Assembly: GCF_035222485.1 (NCBI RefSeq)
Contig: NC_085925.1
Coordinates: 1,612,001-1,676,000 of the forward strand
Source of the DNA: Podospora pseudoanserina
Taxonomy: Eukaryota > Ascomycota > Sordariomycetes > Sordariales > Podosporaceae
Direction: 5' to 3'
Length of the DNA stretch: 64,000 nt
Each line of letters opens with the position of its first letter. Position 1 is the first letter of the stretch. The notes below the pieces were generated by a model. The model searched no databases, was not told the origin of the DNA, and saw nothing but the letters and a program-made list of their open reading frames with translations. Both the position numbers and the translations under genes were made by a program. Below, piece after piece: positions 10,822 to 22,230 of this stretch.

Positions 10822-13800
10822 CTAAGCAGCACTAGCACTCATACTCCCCTCCCTCTGCCTCCTAACAATATAATAAGTAATCAAACTCTTCGGATCCTCC
10901 CTAACCCCCTTAACCGCCTCCCAAAACCTCCCCTCCCCAACCCTCGCATGCATCACCACACAAAGCAACACCGCATCCATCCTCACCGCGCTCTCCACAC
11001 TCTCCAGACACTTCGCCGCCAGCCCCGCCAGCGCCTCCAGCTCCCCCTCACTAGGCACATACCCCTCCCCCCTCTGCTCCATCATCTCCTTCAGCACATG
11101 CAAGCCCATGCTCACAACCCTACTATCCCTCTCCGCGTCATCCACATTCAACCCCTGCATCATCCTCGTTAACACCATCACAATCTCCCCCGCATCCCCC
11201 AACATGACCAGCTCACCGGCCAGCAACTCCAACCCACTAACCATGTGTGTCCTCCCGTCGTAACACGACCTCGCCCTGAGCAAACTCTCCAATCCCCGTG
11301 AGACGTGAGGCTGAAACCTCGCTCTCATCTTCTTGAGCATAACCTTGATCGTGGCCAGCACTTGAGCCTTGACATCCTGCACCTTTTCCGGCGCAAGGTT
11401 CGGCAGAGGCGACTCGAGGTACTCAAACAGCCCAATCAGCAGGGCATCAAATTTCTCATCGGTGATCAAGCCCTTGTGGTTGTTGCTGTCCCTGATGATG
11501 GATTGCAACTTGCGGAATCCGTGCACGTCCAGAGCCTTGGCCTTGACCTTAGCAATTCCGCTCTCCAGCAACCGCGAGTTTTGCTTGAGTTTCTCGGGGG
11601 ACATGACACTGCCCTTACTGATGTCGCCATTCTCGCCGGTGCTGACAATGACCGGGGCCGGGCGGAGCAGTGTAGCCGCGTCTTCGTTGACCGGCTTGTC
11701 CTCCAACACGGGTGCCTCAAAGGTGGGTTTTGGCGGAGATTGTTCCGCCGTGAAAGGGTCCTCATACACCTTTAGGGTAGTCGGGCTCGTGGTGGTGGAA
11801 ACTGGCTCGACGATCTGAGGGGCGGGGCTAGGTGGTTTTGATGTGGGAATAGGGAGCTCAATCTCTTCGTGATCATCGACAGACGGGACTGCAAACTCCT
11901 CTCTTGTCCGAGAGGGTGTATCCGACAAACTGGGAAGGGTTTCCACAGACTCTAGGGGGCTTGGCTCATAATGTCTATCATGGGGTGGTGAGTGTTTGGC
12001 CACGGATATCGTAGGTACACTCAAGTCCACTGTACTTGCTCTCGGGCTACTGAATAGGGGTTGACCAATCCTGGAAGGCGTATTGCGCAGCGATGCAAAT
12101 TTGGGAGTTCCTGCTCTGGCGGGTGTTGGAAGATTCGACTCGGGCTGATTCGGACGGGTCGGCTTAGGGAGTGTCCGTTTTGGAGAGGATGATATGGATT
12201 TTGGGGTAATTACTGACTTTGGCCTTCGGGAATCCGGCGGGCTGGTTTGCTCGCTGGAGGCTTGGTCGTGACTTCGTACCGAGTAGGGTCCTGCAGTTGC
12301 TGGCCTAGGAGCAACCTCGGGTCTCTTACGCCCGGGTCTCATGGGTGCACCAGAAAGTCCACCAGTGGTTGGCTCGGGTCGCGTGCGGATAGCCATTGGC
12401 TTGGGTGCTGTTGCTGCGGGAGCTTCAGAGGATCCTGTGGCCGTTCTGACCGGTGAGAAATGTGCCATGGCCGAACCAGGCCGTGTGGGGGGGTTCTTGG
12501 TGGAAGTCCCCGCCATAGCCTTCTTTTTGGCCATGATCGCGTCGCGAATGCTCGGTTTTGGTGCCTCCATTGTACTCTTAGACAAACCGAGTCCTGGTCG
12601 AGCTCCGCCTGCGACTGGCTGTCGCTTGACAGGGTTGGGATTGTTGGCGTCGTTTCTCAAGAGCTTTTGCGCTGTTGCGTCGAGCCCATCCATGATAACC
12701 TCTGCCCTCACAGGCCAGATGGCATTGAACTTCCAGAACGTCGCGCGAGCCTTCTCTCTTACTCCTGGGTTAGCATCCCCGAGACCCTTCTTGATGCACT
12801 TCTCAATGACCTCCAGGCCTCCCGTATGTTCCACATGATGCTTATGATGTGCTTCCTTGACCAAGATGGTCTGAAGCCACCCGCAAGCGTAGAGTCTTGG
12901 CTGGACGTTCTTGTCCTGAGTCGCAAACCAGATATGTTGCATTATTCTTGGTGTCGTTGTAACATTGGAGATGATGGCATCGACCGTCATGTTTGCTTGC
13001 TGACTGGCCAGTTTCTTGGTCGAGGCGGCAAGCTTGATGAACGTTTGCATGAGTATCTCCACCATAGGATCGATTCCTGAGCCAAACGCCCTCGCCAAAT
13101 CCTGAATAAGATTGCATCCATGGGTGCACAGGCTCGTTCTTAGCGAGGTAACGGCCTTGATCATCCCGTCCAAGAGTGCCCGAAGCCCATCAAGGAATCG
13201 TTCAGTGAAGTCTTGCGGAGCATTGCCAGCGACAAGTTTGCGAAGCTTAATGACGTTCTTTTCTCGCTCCATCCAATTCTGCTCTGTCTCCCTGCCTTCG
13301 AAATGGGCGTGCATGTCTCGTAGTATCTCGTCCAGCTCGCTCTTCGTGTTGACGTATGACGGCTCCACCGGGTCCGAGGTCTTGGAGCTATCGGGAGCTG
13401 GAGTAATCGGGCGGTCGATGGCATGGGAGGATGCGCTGGCTGAGAGGGCTGCACGAGAGGCTGGGCGAGAAGCAGGACGGGGGTGATGCTCGTCTATCGA
13501 ATCTGCTTGTGAGGCTGACACAGAACCGGTAGGGATGAGCTCTTTTACGATCGCTTGCTCGATAGCTGGTCGAACTTTGCAATTCTTCAACTGCCTCTTA
13601 AGGTCCGATTTGGCCGTATTGGGGGCGTTTCTGGTCAAGTCAGCTTATATCCTATACTTGATAGCTTGCGGGCATACCTGAACAATTCGATGACAGTGGT
13701 CTTGGCAGTGTCGCGAACAGTGGCATCCGCGTCCTCGAGCAAATCCATCAAAGATGGCACATAGCTCCTAAACGGCATGCTACTCTCCTGGTGCATCTGA

Positions 13801-14276
13801 AGGAGCCAGTGCAAGCTTGACTCCTTTGCCCTTGGGTTCTTCCCGGTCATGGCCAAGTTGCGTACTGCGCGCTCGACTTGTTCAGGCGCCACCTTGTATA
13901 TCGTGACAAGAGCCTGTGTCGCGATATATCGAATCTTATCTTTATGATCGCCCAGTTTCTCAGCCAGCAGCGGCAATGTCCCTGTGCGCGCAACCTCCTT
14001 CGACAGGCCCTTGGGATCTTGCTTTCTCAGTCGGGTGAGGAGATGGTTGAAGGTGCCAAACCCAGCATTAACGAGAACGCCATGTTGAGAGCTGGACGCA
14101 GATCGGAGGGCGTCGAATAGTGGCGCGATACATGGCTCGGGGATGTAGTGCGACTTGATGCAGGACTTGGCTACGTTGATGTGTTGAATCTTGGTGTCGA
14201 TAGGGGCGTCGGTGCGCAGGATATTGGTAAGGTCGATGACCTGCTGCTCAGAGATTGGTTCAGCCATATCCTCCAA
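10822..14276 (-). CDS. stu1: CLASP-family microtubule protein STU1
   Basis: Exons 14276-13678 and 13630-10822 (minus strand) are joined by a 47-nt intron with GTATGC and CCAG, giving 1135 aa. The junction restores an ELFRNAPNTAKSDLKRQL segment typical of ascomycete STU1. The N-terminus has a TOG/HEAT-repeat array (about residues 1-240) and a second helical domain (about 290-500, around DGLRALLDGMIKAVTSLRT). A long Ser/Pro/Arg-rich disordered part (about 530-880), typical of microtubule binding, is followed by a C-terminal helical domain (about 900-1130). The family binds plus ends and kinetochores and promotes spindle microtubule rescue. Two in-frame ATGs (14276, 14267) could start it; the upstream one fits the family's ME-x-M-A start. 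Shares a promoter region with the gene on the plus strand. Confidence 0.93.
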
Positions 14277-14956
14277 AGCAGAGGATTCCAGGTGTGATTG
14301 CGATAAAATGGATGGAGGAGGTTGTCGAGGTTGCGGGACCGGGTCGAGGTGGTATGATTAAAGATCGGTCGCTGCGGTAGGTTGCGGAAAGTGGCAGAAA
14401 GAAAACAAAACAAAATATGAGCTGCTTATTAAGTTGCCGGCCCAGGGTTTTTATCAGCAAGCTTTCGCGACAGGATGCCGGCAGTCGCGCCCGTTATAGG
14501 GTCCCAAAGACGCGCAATCGCAGGGTCGAAAGAGTACACGCGGACCTCGACTTGAAGCTTCGTTGCCGTTCCTTGTGGTGGATTGCTAAGGTAAATTTGG
14601 CTCGACGTCGATGAGGAAGGGACACAGACCACAATTCTGTTTGCGGGATGTTCTCTGCAGCTTTTCGTCACCCCCTGCCCGCGCCAAGTGGAGCACGGGC
14701 CATGCAAATGATTGCTGTCAGGGGTCTCGGCATCCTCAATTCCCCGCAATTCCCCACCTCCTGTTGCTATTTCCCCACCTCTTATCGATATGCCCCGCCT
14801 TCTAGAACACCACGCTGTCGGTGTTGGTGCGCAATGTAAGCGGCACCTCCCTGCATACAGCTGGACCCGATATAAGCTTGAGCTGGGAATAGCTTCTCCC
14901 AAATGCCATTGTTTATTTTCTCCCAAACATCATCCTCCCCTCGTTAAACCGCAATC
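14277..14956. promoter_or_regulatory. Divergent intergenic region between stu1 and the metallopeptidase gene
   Basis: Both genes point away from this 680-bp stretch, so both promoters must lie here. A possible upstream exon of the plus-strand gene (ATG 14790, donor GTAAGC at 14836) sits inside it; see the next gene. Confidence 0.5.
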
Positions 14957-15921
14957 ATGACCTTCTACGAACACACCCCAACCCCCAGGCCTACCACCAT
15001 CCTCGAACCCCCATCTCCCGCCCATCCGACGCCCCATCAGCAACCCATTCTCCCATCCCAATCCACCCCCCTAGGGACACCACCCCCAATGACCCCAAAA
15101 CAACCACCATTTCCTCCCCCAAGCCCTTCCCCCTCCCCACCCTCCGCCTCGAAAACCGCAACCTAACCCACCCCGCCTCCGCCCTCCTCTTCACCTCCAT
15201 CAACCCCGCCACCGTCCTCCCCGACTGCCTCCAAAACGTCCTCCGCCTCCTCTACCACACCCCCTCCTCCCACTCCTTCACCCCACCCCCAACCCGCTCA
15301 GTCACCCTTATATTCCGTGACATGGACGGCGTGGCCTACACAACCGGCACCGACCTCGACCACGACCACAAAGAAATCCACTTCAACCTCAACCACATCT
15401 CCAACGTAGCCTCCCGTCCCAACAGCCCAACCCGCGTCCGTGACGAGATCATCGGCGTCATCACCCACGAACTGGTCCACTGCTACCAGTGGGACGCAAA
15501 ACACACTTGTCCAGGGGGGTTAATAGAAGGGATCGCTGACTGGGTGAGGCTGAATTGTGATTTGTCCCCGCCGCATTGGAAGAAGGAGGTTGATGGCGGT
15601 ATTCCCCCCTCTTTTCCATGTCAATCCCTCTCCTTTTTACCCCTAACCCAACCCCCAATCACCGCCCACCCTTACTAACATACCCAAAAAGCCTGGGACA
15701 GAGGCTACCAACATACAGCCTACTTCCTCCAATACCTCGAAGACATCTTCGGCAACAGCACCATCCGCCACCTCAACGACCACCTCCGCCACCACAAATA
15801 CCACCAGGACTCCTTCTGGGAAGAGCAATTCGGGCTTGGGGTGGAAGAGTTATATGAGGGTTACGTCCAGCATCACAAGGAAGAGGAAAGGAAGAATAAG
15901 AAGAAGCAAGACGACCTTTGA
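14957..15921 (+). CDS. Basic-secretory-protein-like zinc metallopeptidase, 5' end unresolved
   Basis: The protein resembles fungal members of the plant/bacterial basic secretory protein peptidase family. HELVH at 15466-15480 is the HExxH zinc site, followed by the characteristic CPGGLIEGIADWVRL. The 93-nt intron 15599-15691 (branch CTTACTAACA) joins it to an exon with AWDRGYQHTAYFL and a charged Lys-rich tail ending at 15921. The 5' end is a problem. The obvious ATG at 14957 is in another frame and stops at 15164. The catalytic frame is open from 14893 but has no ATG before 15322, which is inside the domain. No GT dinucleotide exists between 14944 and 15213, so splicing cannot repair it from that ATG. 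One possible solution is an exon 14790-14835 spliced to 15041. Otherwise the gene carries a frameshift. No signal peptide is evident. Confidence 0.7.
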
Positions 15922-16229
15922 CTATAACCCCCGCAGCATATCTATACTATACGAGTTACGAGATACGATGATACCTACAAAGATATCCTCTTTATTTTGG
16001 CAAAATTCTGCTATATTTCTCAAAAAAGATAGCACGGGCCTATAATCACCCCTAACAAGAACACCCAAGCCTGACCACCCATTTCCCTGTTATGAAAACC
16101 GTTCCTAACGCCCAAAACACCAAACATATATAATGCAAACCCAAAACAGGAAGAAATGGTCGGTGGTATCGCGGGTGTACATTCATAGACCCCGTAGAAA
16201 CATCATCAAGCACATCAACCGCGCCTCCT
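15922..16229. other. Convergent 3' region
   Basis: 308 bp between the 3' ends of the metallopeptidase gene (+) and the uncharacterised membrane protein gene (-). AT-rich at its left end; nothing else seen. Confidence 0.5.
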
Positions 16230-17378
16230 CTAAGCCCGAGCAACGCTCTCAGTCTCGCTAATCACACTGCCAACCTCGGACCAGCTACCAGGAGTGGCGA
16301 TCCCATCGTCACTATCGCTCATGACGCCATAGTCCCCATCCTTGGAGGAAGCAGCATCAAAGTTGACATCAACGCCAGATTCAGCGATAGAGGCAGTGTC
16401 ATCGCTAGGCGTTCTCTGTCCTTGGCTGATGTACTCCCCATCAGACATCGATGGCTCAGGCGTAACAGGCAGGGGCGAGTAAAACCCAGTGTTGGACTGA
16501 GCCCACGCCTGAATCGAGGCATAGGCATCAGACTGGGTGCTGGTGTAGCTGGCAGACATGTCTTGCTCCTCCTCGTGGCCGATGGTCTCGCTGCGGGTGG
16601 TGGGAGTGTGAGTCCCATCCTCGGTCTTCTCATAGGCGTCGGGAAACTGATCACGGAGGCTGGTATCGTTGGATTGCGAGTCGAAATCAAAGAGAACTTC
16701 AGAGTTGGTAGCAGCAACAGCCTTTTGCGCGGGCTCAGGGCTCTGGCTGCGGGGAGTAGCGGCATAGATATCGGATACGGTTTCGTCATGATCGGGCTTC
16801 AACAAATTGGCGGCTTCCGTCTCGTCGATGTGAGGGCGCTCTTCCAATTCAATACCGTGCTCATCAGCAAAGGGGTTGTAAACCATTGCAGCATTCAGTC
16901 CGCGCACGCCTTCGAGGTTGCCACGGCGTCTAACTACATTGTTTGAATCATCCGCTGGGTTGGCGCCAGTGTTGTAAACCAAAGTACCGCGTTCACCAGA
17001 GTTGTCAGGCCGTAAGAAGTCGTCAAAGGTAGGAAGGCGAGGAGTGGGCGATTCGGCCGATTGTGACTGTTGTTCGTTCCGGCGAGCGTTCCAATACATC
17101 AGTTCCTCTCGTTGTCTCCTCCGTGTTTCGTCGTCAGCATCAACATTGTGAGATTCGTAAAATCCGTGAGCGTCTTCTGGACGGTTGAAACGGGGCTGTC
17201 GGTTGTCTGGGTCGAAGTCATCACCGAGAGAGCGGAGGGCGATGGCGATGCGTCTACGTAGGTCCTCGGCTACGCGGCGGACCTCGGGGCTTTCATAGAT
17301 AGCTACAGCTACGGCTGCAGCTACGCCGACAGCAGCTATGCTGACTGAAGCAAGCAAAGCGTGGTTAACAGGGGGCAT
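16230..17378 (-). CDS. Uncharacterised protein with one N-terminal TM helix and acidic tail
   Basis: A single-exon frame of 382 aa starts at ATG 17378. Residues about 7-28 are an Ala/Val-rich hydrophobic helix (signal anchor), followed by a basic/acidic helix with PEVRRVAEDLRRRIAIAL. The remaining 330 residues are low-complexity, rich in Asp, Glu, Ser and Thr, with repeated SDSDD- and TPEPS-like patches that look like casein-kinase targets. I do not recognise a named family, though the N-terminal block has the look of a conserved filamentous-ascomycete protein anchored in an organelle or ER membrane with a disordered cytosolic tail. Coding support is the long uninterrupted frame and consistent codon choice. 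Its leader may contain a spliced upstream ORF (17673-17830). Confidence 0.8.
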   Translation of the reverse strand: MPPVNHALLASVSIAAVGVAAAVAVAIYESPEVRRVAEDLRRRIAIALRSLGDDFDPDNRQPRFNRPEDAHGFYESHNVDADDETRRRQREELMYWNARRNEQQSQSAESPTPRLPTFDDFLRPDNSGERGTLVYNTGANPADDSNNVVRRRGNLEGVRGLNAAMVYNPFADEHGIELEERPHIDETEAANLLKPDHDETVSDIYAATPRSQSPEPAQKAVAATNSEVLFDFDSQSNDTSLRDQFPDAYEKTEDGTHTPTTRSETIGHEEEQDMSASYTSTQSDAYASIQAWAQSNTGFYSPLPVTPEPSMSDGEYISQGQRTPSDDTASIAESGVDVNFDAASSKDGDYGVMSDSDDGIATPGSWSEVGSVISETESVARA

Positions 17379-17672
17379 GTTCGATGTCTGGTGTAAGGAT
17401 GATGGGGGGATTGAAGAAATGCGATAAGCGGAGTGATAATGATAAGGTAGAGAGAGTGGGGCAAGATCAAGCGCTGGGAACTTCTCGACTTGGAAACCTT
17501 GAAGATATTCCTCGCTGCCTCCCTCTCACTGACAGTTGCTGAATGAGAAAGCAACAATATCAAACCCGAGAAAGATTCAACAGAGATAAAGTATCCCAAC
17601 AATTAAAATGAGCTGCCTCAAGGCTTGCGTGTCGTCCATTCGCCACTTGTCACGGGAGTGGCCAGTGCTGAC

Positions 17673-17830
17673 CTAAACTTCAGGCGACCAACAGCGACGG
17701 TGATTCGCACTGAAGAATTGGCGGGGCAGACAAGGGTGCGGGGAACACAACGCAAAAGACAATACTGTGGTTTTTGACAGGAGAAGGCTAGTAACAATAA
17801 CTTACCTTTGGCCGCGATTGGCAGTGGCAT
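17673..17830 (-). promoter_or_regulatory. Possible spliced upstream ORF in the leader of the gene at 16230-17378
   Basis: On the minus strand an ATG at 17830 encodes MPLPIAAK, then meets a strong GTAAGT donor (intron 17765-17805, 41 nt, ending CCACAG). Read through, the peptide ends at TAG 17673-17675 after 38 codons, about 300 bp before the main ATG. This could be a translated leader peptide, or the first exon of an alternative transcript. Confidence 0.3.
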
Positions 17831-18639
17831 CTTCGGAGAGAAACGGCTTCAATCTCCAAAACCTGCTGGCGACGGGTTTGTTTGGCGGGTAGAGGGTGAT
17901 GGAAGAGGGAAAAAGGCAGTCAAAGGAAAGTGTCCCAGATAACTGGGAACTGGGGAGCGGCAAAGCAAGTTTGCGCATGCACGCTCGGTGAACGGTAACT
18001 CCCTCGCCCCTAGAAAGCTTACGTAGAGTGCAGGCGGGCGGGTAAGGCGGACCGGAGGCGCACCTCCATGGCAGGGCAGTGGGAAACTCAGTTTGGTATT
18101 CCAGGCACGGGCTCAGGGGCTTCCCCTCACTTTAAACTCGTTCAACCTTGGCGTTTATGAGCAGGTGATTCGGTGCTCCAGATGTTTGACACGCTGGACA
18201 ACGATGGGCGGTCAATTCCTACAAGAACAGCATTCCGGTCCAGCCACTTGTTCATGCAGCTGCATAGAATTGACGAATGACCGCCGATAGCCTCAATGCT
18301 CCGTTTAGCAAATCAAGGAGTTTAGAGCCTCGTCACCGACTCAGAAACTCTCGCGAGTACTGGCCTGATTGCGTGTCAGCCTCGGATGTGGCGCAACTAG
18401 GCGTTAGTGTAGATGATTGGCTACACCGCCACCACATTGAAACACATAACGTTGATATGGAGTTATGACAGCCCAAATAACTAGTGTATGAACTGCAGTT
18501 AAATCGTCGATTCTGGGAGTAAGAAGTAAGTTTCGGCTATTCGAGGGATTCTCTTTGTCTTCAGATCTGAAAGAGAAGTCTCCACACATTCTCTCAGCCT
18601 TATAAGTAGACATCTCAAGATAAGGTAGGAACTGGATAA

Positions 18640-19300
18640 CTTAGCCCTGCTTTTTACATAAAAACTAACCCCAGCTTCATTGACTTACAGTCCAAACATT
18701 AGATATTTGAAATCCCAGCTTTATATATCAATCGTCCTGACTCTATCTACATAGATGCCGTTCTAGCATAAGATGTCCCAGACCTGGCTTTGTGTGTTTA
18801 TGGTCTTAACTTGACTGGAAATTCTTTATGATATAGGAAAGTGTTGTTAGTTATCTCAGGTAGTCTTTTTTCCCAGCTTTACTTTATAAGGTCTTAGCTT
18901 TCTTAAGACTTAATTCCAACTTTGTGTATCTCAATCTCAGCCTAATCCCAACTTTCTATATCAGAATCACAGCTTAATCCCCGCTTTATAGATATACCTA
19001 TTATATATACCTATGTAAATAGTCTTAACTTTTTCGAAACTTGAGTAGCATGAACTTTATTTATTCTTTTTATTAGCTTAATATACCTCTATTCTCCTCT
19101 TTAGTACCCCAACGTCAAATCCAAGCTTTATATTCTATTATCCTAGCTTTTCCTAGACTCAGTCCCAACTTTGAATGCCTATAATCTTAGCTTTACATAA
19201 CTTCAGTCCAAGCTCAGTCCCGACTTTATATGTCCATAATCTTAGCTTCATATAACTTCAGTCTCAGCTCTATCCCATCTTTATACAGAGGTACCTTAGT
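18640..19300. repeat. AGCTTT-type dispersed degenerate repeat, block 4 (largest)
   Basis: About 660 bp of AT-rich sequence carries some twenty units of the form (A/G)TC(C/T)(C/T)A(G/A)CTTTA: ATCCCAGCTTTA, GTCTTAGCTTTC, ATCCCAACTTTC, ATCCCCGCTTTA, ATCCAAGCTTTA, ATCCTAGCTTTT, GTCCCAACTTTG, ATCTTAGCTTTA, GTCTCAGCTCTA. Units are commonly 18-25 bp apart, and the gaps often contain TATAT. Confidence 0.8.
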
Positions 19301-19555
19301 ACATATAACCTTCAAATAGAATCAAGAGCGTCACTGAGCACAGGTATGCACAGGTCTGTACAGACTTGAATTGTGTTTGAGCTGGGTACGAGAGTACATC
19401 ATACGTATATTTGAAATTACCTAGCTAGCAGACCATCCCAGCTATCGCCACATAACACGATGTTGAATCGTGAACTTGTCCACCTCAGATTGTAATCCCT
19501 ATCCAAAATCCACCAAGTTACTTGTAATGCTTGGTATGATGCGTGAATTCTCATC

Positions 19556-19671
19556 TCAGAAATGGCAGTGATCATCACAGCATTCGCACTTTCCGCATGT
19601 CCACGACGAAGAGCAGTGTTTGCACGCACTGGGTGCTGGATGATTGGGGCCGAAAGAGTACCCAGCAACCC
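19556..19671 (-). other. Cysteine-rich open frame, possible terminal exon
   Basis: On the minus strand, after a plausible intron (GTAAGT near 19740, CACTAG ending at 19672), one frame encodes a 38-residue tail with seven cysteines in its last 20 residues (pattern C-x2-C-x5-C-x2-C-x-C-C-x3-C) plus histidines, ending in TGA. A small upstream exon of 18 nt bounded by CTAACAG and GTAAGT keeps the frame open, but no ATG could be connected. It may be the end of a small metal-binding protein or a chance frame; a different frame of the same segment is open for 83 codons. Confidence 0.2.
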
Positions 19672-21241
19672 CTAGTGGTTATAATTAGAGATGGACTAGG
19701 GGCTAGGACAATATAAATGTGATGTATGGATGAATGACTTACGAAAACTTCTCCAGCATACTGTTAGCAGCTGTCCTCTCCATGCTGCCCATCCAACGAC
19801 CAGATAACGAAGTTCTCGGCATTGGACATGATGATGGGTACAAGTTCTTCAACTTACTTGTAAGTACAACTGGAGCTTCCAGAGTACTCAAGCCGGGGTG
19901 TACATACCAGTGAGTTTTGAGAGAGTTGTAGGGAACAGGTCAACCGTCTAGTTGGACTGTTGTTTTTGAAATTGATGCTTGGAATGATAGAGTTCAGGTC
20001 ATCTCCATTGCGTTCGAAGGCCTCTATTTATGCTTGGTCCAGTGTTCTGTAAGATCGCCCTCAGGCATCCAGGTACGACATACTTCGGTTTCGGTTCTAC
20101 ACATCGTACACCTGGAGAAGGCACAGAACTACCTTCTGCAGCCACTGTCACTATTCTGGTTGCTTCACAACCAACGATTTGGTATTCGACCGCTGCTCCT
20201 TGATCAGGTAGCCTGGTGCCAAGGGCTGTTGGCTGTATTCATCCATGATTATCGTCTTTTGCCTCGCTTGCAAAGATAAGAGTTCACGACAAGGCAACGG
20301 CAGTCATAGGCTGTCGATAGGGCGCACTGTGTACAATGCAAGGAAGCTCCTATCCATCCTTGTGTATAGCCGCATCGAGGCGGGGTGCTTCAAGCTAATG
20401 CACAGAAACACATGTAAGGAAGCCATATATAGAGAGCCTTGTCACGGATCGACAGTGGCCGGTTCCCCGAAAGCTGAGCGTAACAAGCAATATCTCGTGT
20501 GCTCTGTTGTGGTGTCTGGTAATGTGTTGCCATAATCTCAACCAATCATTGGGCGCATGTGATGCGAGGGGCTGCGCCATTCACTGAGGTCTCAACATGA
20601 TATGACTAGGCAGCCTGACGCTTGTCACTGCCCCTTGTGGCTAGGTGGGCGGGTAATGTGAATTGATGTTTAAACTAGAACTGAGTACCATAAGAAGGGA
20701 CCCTACCTGTTAAGGTAGGTAAGCATGAAGAAATAGCTTTCCAATAAAGAATTTGCCATATCAGTGCAGCCCTATGGTCTAACATCTGCTACAAAGACAC
20801 CAACAACATGCCCACATCCACCCAGCCTGCCGAGTTTCTGATGCTGCAGGAAGCCCTGCCGCTCCGCCAATCCATTACATGAGAGTCCTCCAGATATAAC
20901 CATAAACGAAATATGTAGCAATGTTATCCTGACGGAGAAACTGGATGGCACAGGTTCTCTTCCCTTCCTTGAATTGACATTTCTTTATGCTCAGAATACA
21001 TCATGCTAACTTATCTGGCGGTAGGACCAGAAGCTTTGCGATGAATTGAGGCGAATAGCTATCTACCTATCTTGGAAAAGAGCCATGGTTATATACTTAC
21101 TAAACAGCATGCTGAACTACTAGGTAGTTAGAGCATGGTGCCGACTGAACATCTATTAATCACAGACCAACTCTCAGAGAAGAGAATAACCTTTACTGAT
21201 ACTTCTCAAGGAATCGGAGCTCAGAGTAGGTACCATGCTAT

Positions 21242-21313
21242 ATCACTAGAGTCCGTTGTGGATCATCACTAGAGTCCGTTGAGGATCCACACTAGAGTCC
21301 GTTGTGGATCCAC
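21242..21313. repeat. Three-copy ~24-bp direct repeat (CACTAGAGTCCGTTGTGGATC)
   Basis: Three consecutive near-identical copies of ACTAGAGTCCGTTGTGGATC, differing by one T/A change in the middle copy and by the 2-4 nt linkers. Far less diverged than the AGCTTT-type arrays, so it is young. Confidence 0.9.
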
Positions 21314-22230
21314 TATAGAGGCTCTAGAACAGGGGGATTTGGCGGGAGAGCGGGCTTGTGGAGAAGCGGTTCCTGGGACATCCTTTGGAGAATCTCAACA
21401 GGGGTCCTACCAGGGCTGATGCCCAGAAATCAAACAAGCCTACAAGCCACCAGACGACAAGCGACGAGCGCTATTGCTACAGAGCGGGATTTGCTTCCTA
21501 GAAAAAGAGAAAGATCCCAAATGTCTCATGCCATGAGGTGTTTTTTTGGGCAGCTAGGTATTTTATCCATCTTCCGAAAGATCTGAGGGTTTGGGACTGG
21601 TTGGCCCGCCCGGAAAACTGCTGCCATTCGGGAACCCCAGTTAAATTGTTCGGGGGCTGACCATAGGGTAGGCCAACCGCGGGGTTGTGACCACTTGTCA
21701 AGAAGAGTTTACTTGAATGCTTCCATCTCATGAATGTCGTCTACTCCATACTTCCATCTGAACACTGTTACCTTCATCTGCTTAACACGACGTCAACAAT
21801 CACCACCCAAACATATTGTCCACCGGTGTATAGGCACCCGGAAATAAAGCCTCCGAAGCTCCAGCTGTTTGAGCAATTGGCCCCTATCTGGTAACGGTTT
21901 CCTTTGACCAGAATACTGCCAAGTGCGGGGAATGAGGGGTAAGATTGCTTAGGTGAGTCACTCCTGCCTCGAATTGCCAGACAACAACTTAATAAGGGAC
22001 AATCGGTTAGCCAGGTTTATTTTCGCATACTCCCCTTCTCACCTTTTTCACCAAAAGTACACTCATTCCCTTCTTCCGGACGAGTACTTCTTAATGCTGA
22101 CAATCGTAACAGTTGTAGCTGTTACCTGGTCGAACTCTTCCCCTCACCTTGACAAAGGTGCAACCACCATTGGTTTTATTTCACCCGTTTTCTTCGATGC
22201 TAACGGTTTCAACAGTCACCCACACACAGC

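Larger units (their letters stand above)
17831..22230. other. 4.4-kb gene-poor stretch
   Basis: No gene with confident structure. It holds a large AGCTTT-type array (18640-19300), a cysteine-rich minus-strand frame (19556-19671), a three-copy repeat (21242-21313), and at the right end the leader of the cysteinyl-tRNA synthetase copy. Numerous short frames were examined and show neither domains nor consistent splice signals. Confidence 0.45.
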
